Source: Methylocaldum szegediense | Lineage (GTDB): Bacteria > Pseudomonadota > Gammaproteobacteria > Methylococcales > Methylococcaceae | NCBI RefSeq assembly: GCF_949769195.1 | Contig: NZ_OX458333.1 | Location: 3,105,001 to 3,169,000, forward strand | Length of the DNA: 64,000 bases | Direction of reading: 5' to 3' | Shown here: piece by piece, positions 61,168 to 64,000 of the stretch | Position numbering within the stretch: position 1 is the first letter of the stretch | How the letters are laid out: every line of letters begins with the position of its first letter | The notes under the pieces: model-generated | Seen by the model: only the letters and a program-made list of their open reading frames with translations | Databases searched by the model: none | What the model was told of the DNA's origin: nothing | Made by a program: the position numbers and the translations under genes

Positions 61168-61830
61168 ATGTTGAATTATGCACAGCTCGTGCACCGGAGT
61201 TTTCTCCTGCTTGCTTTCGTCACTTTGGCCGGTTGTTCTACCGCTTATTACAAGGCCGTGGAGTCGCTGGGTTTCCACAAGCGCGATATTCTCGTGCACC
61301 GCGTCGAAAAGGCGCGCGATAGCCAGGAAGAAGCCAAGGCGCAATTTAAGAACGCGCTGGATAGGTTTACCGCGATCACTGGCTTCAAGGGCGGCACTCT
61401 CGAAGAAAAATACCGCGAACTCAACGCCGAGTATGAGCGCAGCCAAGCGAAAGCGGACGAGGTCCGGAAGCGGATAGACGACATCGAGGACGTCTCGGAA
61501 GCCTTGTTCGAAGAATGGGAAAAGGAACTTTCTCAATACCAGAATCCATCGCTGAAGCGCAGTAGTCAGCAAAAACTCACGGCGACGCGGCGACGCTACG
61601 ATCAGCTCATCGCCGCCATGAAGCGCGCCGAGTCCAAGATGGAGCCGGTCTTGCTGACGTTCCGCGATCAGGTCCTGTTCCTCAAGCACAATCTTAACGC
61701 CCAGGCTATTGCCTCGTTGCGGGGCGAACTCGGCAGCCTGCAAACCGATATTTCAGCTCTGATCAAATCCATGGAAGCATCGATCCGGGAAGCGGACGAG
61801 TTCATTCGGTCGGTTGGTGGCCCGGAATGA
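61168..61830 (+). CDS. DUF2959 lipoprotein
   Basis: A 220-residue lipoprotein with signal ending LAGC (Cys at about residue 23 from the ATG at 61168). The mature part is the DUF2959 family: YYKAVESLGFHKRDILVHRVEKARDSQEEAKAQFKNALDRF, a long helical coiled coil and the end IKSMEASIREADEFIRS. Function is unknown. It follows the hydrogenase-like gene by 27 bp and could share its transcript. An ATG five codons earlier is possible. Confidence 0.9.
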   Translation: MLNYAQLVHRSFLLLAFVTLAGCSTAYYKAVESLGFHKRDILVHRVEKARDSQEEAKAQFKNALDRFTAITGFKGGTLEEKYRELNAEYERSQAKADEVRKRIDDIEDVSEALFEEWEKELSQYQNPSLKRSSQQKLTATRRRYDQLIAAMKRAESKMEPVLLTFRDQVLFLKHNLNAQAIASLRGELGSLQTDISALIKSMEASIREADEFIRSVGGPE

Positions 61831-62081
61831 AAGGCAATCGGACAACGCCAGAGTCGAGGAGAGCTATTTGGCCAAAAAGATCGGCGAGAGATCGTCCTTT
61901 GCCGGAAACCGTTGATAGGAGTGACGTTTACGGTCCCCCATTCCGAGCGTTGTCGAGATCCGGGAGAAAGCGGACTTTAGTTATGAAAACGACGGCGAGG
62001 TGGGGCTGTCTCCGGGCTGCGTGCGAAACGCTGTTTGGACGATCCCGCACCGCCCACGCTGTCCGTTGACCGAAGCTTCGC

Positions 62082-62297
62082 TCACCGTTCTGGCCGTGGG
62101 ATCGTTCGGAGGATTTCGAAGTTGCCTCGGATAAGGTGATCGACAAATTCAGTCCACGGCATCCGGCGAGTGGGTTCGGTTTCCTGCGGCCAGGCCGTTT
62201 CCTCGTAATGGATCACGACCGTGTTGGTATCCGTGCAGAGCTCGACGATCTGGAAGCGGTAGCCTGTGAGATGGTCTAGGCCTATGTATGGATGCAT
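62082..62297 (-). CDS. Hypothetical 71-residue protein
   Basis: A small soluble protein with alternating strands and coil (MHPYIGLDHLTGYRFQIVELC, VVIHYEETAWP) and a helical end (WTEFVDHLIRGNFEILRTI). GGAG lies about nine bases before the ATG. Amino-acid use looks like a real protein and the frame is free of overlap with other genes. I do not recognise a family. Confidence 0.5.
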   Translation of the reverse strand: MHPYIGLDHLTGYRFQIVELCTDTNTVVIHYEETAWPQETEPTRRMPWTEFVDHLIRGNFEILRTIPRPER

Positions 62298-62844
62298 ACA
62301 CGCTGGCTCCGGGTTACCAAAAGATTGGTTGGTGGTGGCAAACGCCCGTTGAGGCAGGCTTCAAGCAAGGCTCCATTCCCAAGACGTGAGACCGATCCTG
62401 AGCACCTTCGATCTCAAGGCATCATTTAAACGTCATCGTGGAGAAATGAACAGTATCGGTGTGTAAATAAGCCGTAGCCCAGGTAAGAGCGTCCGCGATC
62501 GGTGGACGAGCGGATCGAGCCGAGCGTGGATTCAATCTGGACTCGGTGTTTTTTCCGATTGTTGAGGAAGCTCTGAACAAGTGGATTCCGTTTGTGCCCG
62601 TCGACAAGCTTGTCCAGAGTCCGCCGAAGAGCTTGTCCAAGTCGGGACAAAGAAGTCAGCACGAACGCAGTCTATCTGTCGAGACGGTGTACTGTTCGAG
62701 TGTACATCTGCGATTAAAGCGTTTTAGTTTGGGATATCGAAGCTTTCCGTGGTTCTCGGCCCGCTGGCATAATAGCTTTGGATTTGATGCAAGCGGCGGT
62801 TTTCCTCGTCAACTGAGGTGTTTTCTGAAACCAGGGAGGTAACG
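62298..62844. other. Intergenic region with possible mobile-element debris
   Basis: No gene is recognised. AGGAAGCTCTGAACAA at 62565-62580 matches AGGAAGCTCTGAATAA at about 49879-49894 and may be the end of an insertion sequence. A minus-strand frame (62426-62662, with FLNNRKKHRVQIESTLGS) has mild transposase-like character but cannot be assigned. Confidence 0.4.
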
Positions 62845-63138
62845 ATGGCTGGTCTGGGCGATTTTTTTGAAAACGGGGTGGCCAAAGGCGTTATGATCGG
62901 GCTCGGCGTGGTCGCAGCCGGGGTCGTCCTCGCGCCGGCGTTACGGCCGATGGCACGCGCAGCCGTGAAAACGGGGATCCTGCTTTTTGAGAAGGGCCGC
63001 GAGTGGGTGGCTGAAGCAAGCGAAACCTTCGAGGATCTGGTGGCGGAGGTTCAGGCGGAATTGGCCCAGGAGTCTGCGGCAGCGGAAGGATTTGATGCCG
63101 CTGGCGAACAAGCTGCGGAAACCGATCCGAAAGGCTAA
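62845..63138 (+). CDS. DUF5132 protein
   Basis: A 97-residue protein. It starts MAGLGDFFENGVAKGVMIGLGVVAAGVVLAPALRPMARAAVKTG, one membrane or amphipathic segment with a G-x3-G pattern, then LLFEKGREWVAEASETFEDLVAEVQAEL, an acidic helix. This is the DUF5132 layout. The ATG at 62845 follows GGGAGG. It lies 3 bp before an HMA_2-like gene; the two families are regular neighbours in other bacteria, sometimes with metal-transporting ATPases. The shared role is unknown. Confidence 0.85.
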   Translation: MAGLGDFFENGVAKGVMIGLGVVAAGVVLAPALRPMARAAVKTGILLFEKGREWVAEASETFEDLVAEVQAELAQESAAAEGFDAAGEQAAETDPKG

Positions 63139-63141
63139 GGA

Positions 63142-63618
63142 ATGGTTTCGGCCTTTGTCGTTCACGAGCTTTTCGGTCGATTGCGGCTAAGAATTCCCGA
63201 AAAGCGCAAGGATGGAGCGTATTTTGCTGAGCTAGCCGAACGTTTGTCGGAATGTCCAGGCGTTACGCGTGTGGAATCGAACGCGCTCACCGGCAGCGTC
63301 TTGCTGCTTCATACCGAGGAAACGACCGCGACCGATGTTGCAAGGTATGCCGAGCAGGCCGCTTTGTTTTCAGTTAAATGGCTATCTGCGACGCCCAGCC
63401 GCACGCTGGGCCAACAGGCTGCGAAAAGCCTCGATGCTTTTGGGCGCGGGCTTACCTCCGTGAGTGGCGGATTGGTGGACTTGCAGTCGATCTTTTTTCT
63501 TTTCTTGCTGGGGCTAGCCGTTTTTCAAGCAAAGCGTGGTCTGCTTTTGCCGCCAGCCGTCACATTGTTTTGGGAAGCGATCCGCGTGGTCGGCGCAGAC
63601 AAAATGGGCAGGCGCTAG
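63142..63618 (+). CDS. HMA_2-domain membrane protein
   Basis: A 158-residue protein. Residues 1-75 resemble an HMA-like ferredoxin fold (FVVHELFGRLRLRIPEKRKDG, CPGVTRVESNALTGSVLLLH) but lack the CxxC metal motif, as is usual in the HMA_2 family. A linker leads to one or two membrane helices (about 115-150, LQSIFFLFLLGLAVFQAKRGLLLPPAVTLFWEA). It follows the DUF5132 gene by 3 bp and is clearly cotranscribed. A link with metal transport is a family-level guess. Confidence 0.83.
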   Translation: MVSAFVVHELFGRLRLRIPEKRKDGAYFAELAERLSECPGVTRVESNALTGSVLLLHTEETTATDVARYAEQAALFSVKWLSATPSRTLGQQAAKSLDAFGRGLTSVSGGLVDLQSIFFLFLLGLAVFQAKRGLLLPPAVTLFWEAIRVVGADKMGRR

Positions 63619-63674
63619 GCCAAGCTTACGCTGGCCCGTGTCGGACGCCCAGGTCGTTCGAGCGTATCGCGTCG

Positions 63675-64000
63675 CTAACACAAGCGTTGGTGCAATGGGC
63701 TCTTGCGAGGAAAGTGCATTTTCAAGAATTCCATTTGATCGCTTAGCACCCGGCGTCCTTGTAAATAGACATATTCCGCGTGTGTCGGTGTGAACGGGAT
63801 GGCTAGGAGTTGCATTCCGGCTTGTTCGGGAGTGCGTCCGGCTTTATGGTTATTGCAGCGCTTGCATGCCGTTACGACATTATTCCAGGTGTCGGCTCCT
63901 CCTAGGCTGATCGGCGTGATGTGGTCGCGGGAAAGCTCGCTGTGGTGGAACCGGTTGCCGCAGTAGAGGCAGAGATTGTTGTCGCGGCGGAATAGGGCGG
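63675..64000 (-). CDS. HNH endonuclease, N-terminus beyond the window
   Basis: The visible 108 residues read, on the minus strand, LFRRDNNLCLYCGNRF, LSRDHITPISLGGADTWNNVVTACKRCNNHKAGRTPEQAG, then MQLLAIPFTPTHAEYVYLQ and a TAG stop at 63675-63677. Two CxxC pairs (CLYCG, CKRCN) hold structural zinc, and RDHITP with NVVTAC...CNNHK is the HNH core. This is a common stand-alone proteobacterial HNH family whose role is unclear. The start is upstream of the window on the minus strand, that is, past position 64000. Confidence 0.92.
   Translation of the reverse strand, partial: ALFRRDNNLCLYCGNRFHHSELSRDHITPISLGGADTWNNVVTACKRCNNHKAGRTPEQAGMQLLAIPFTPTHAEYVYLQGRRVLSDQMEFLKMHFPRKSPLHQRLC

Overview
The window reads as chromosomal DNA of a gammaproteobacterium, most likely a methanotroph of the Methylococcaceae. 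The main pointer is a three-gene run at 35.4-38.2 kb (a dihydropteroate-synthase-like protein, a DUF447 protein and a MfnB-type furan phosphate synthase) that belongs to the methanofuran/tetrahydromethanopterin gene set of methylotrophs. Copper-handling genes (CopA/CopB), a two-subunit pyruvate carboxylase and a class I aldolase fit with this. The genus is inference.

Layout. 1-3.1 kb: 3' end of an rRNA operon (23S, 5S). 3.1-9.7 kb: a mobile-element graveyard. An IS256 copy with in-frame stops is interrupted by an intact IS21 element with a clean 6-bp target duplication, and is flanked by IS5- and IS630-type transposase remnants. 9.6-15.2 kb: small membrane proteins, a CHRD protein, and an operon of a heme-binding-like protein, an SRPBCC protein and a zinc alcohol dehydrogenase. 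15.4-25.5 kb: class I aldolase, GspA/GspB secretion helpers, a MatP-like ribbon-helix-helix protein embedded in copies of a short repeat, several lipoproteins, and AqpZ. 25.8-28.3 kb: copAB. 28.6-33.5 kb: LON-domain protein, HAD phosphatase, and a lipid/glycan group (glycosyltransferase, CDP-alcohol phosphotransferase, two methyltransferases). 33.5-35.3 kb: dispersed repeats, a RAYT remnant and an IS481 transposase whose frame runs into a PIN-like tail. 35.4-40.5 kb: C1 cofactor genes, pyrD, a chemotaxis transducer. 40.8-46.2 kb: a tight five-gene Hsp70 operon (TPR protein, J-like protein without HPD, GrpE, Hsp70, zinc-ribbon protein). 46.5-49.7 kb: pyruvate carboxylase. 50-52 kb: small proteins and a bestrophin. 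52-57.9 kb: a hybrid kinase overlapping a REC-REC-PAS-GGDEF-EAL protein. 58-64 kb: cytochrome c, an orphan [NiFe]-hydrogenase large-subunit homologue with altered active-site motifs, small envelope proteins, a DUF5132/HMA_2 pair and a partial HNH endonuclease.

The most unusual items are the complete Hsp70 operon built around a J-like protein lacking HPD, the lone hydrogenase homologue that keeps three of four nickel cysteines, and the MatP-like gene with five copies of an ATGAGTWACTMAT motif in its promoter and its coding sequence. Genes were assigned by reading translations, with no database search; family names rest on motif recognition.
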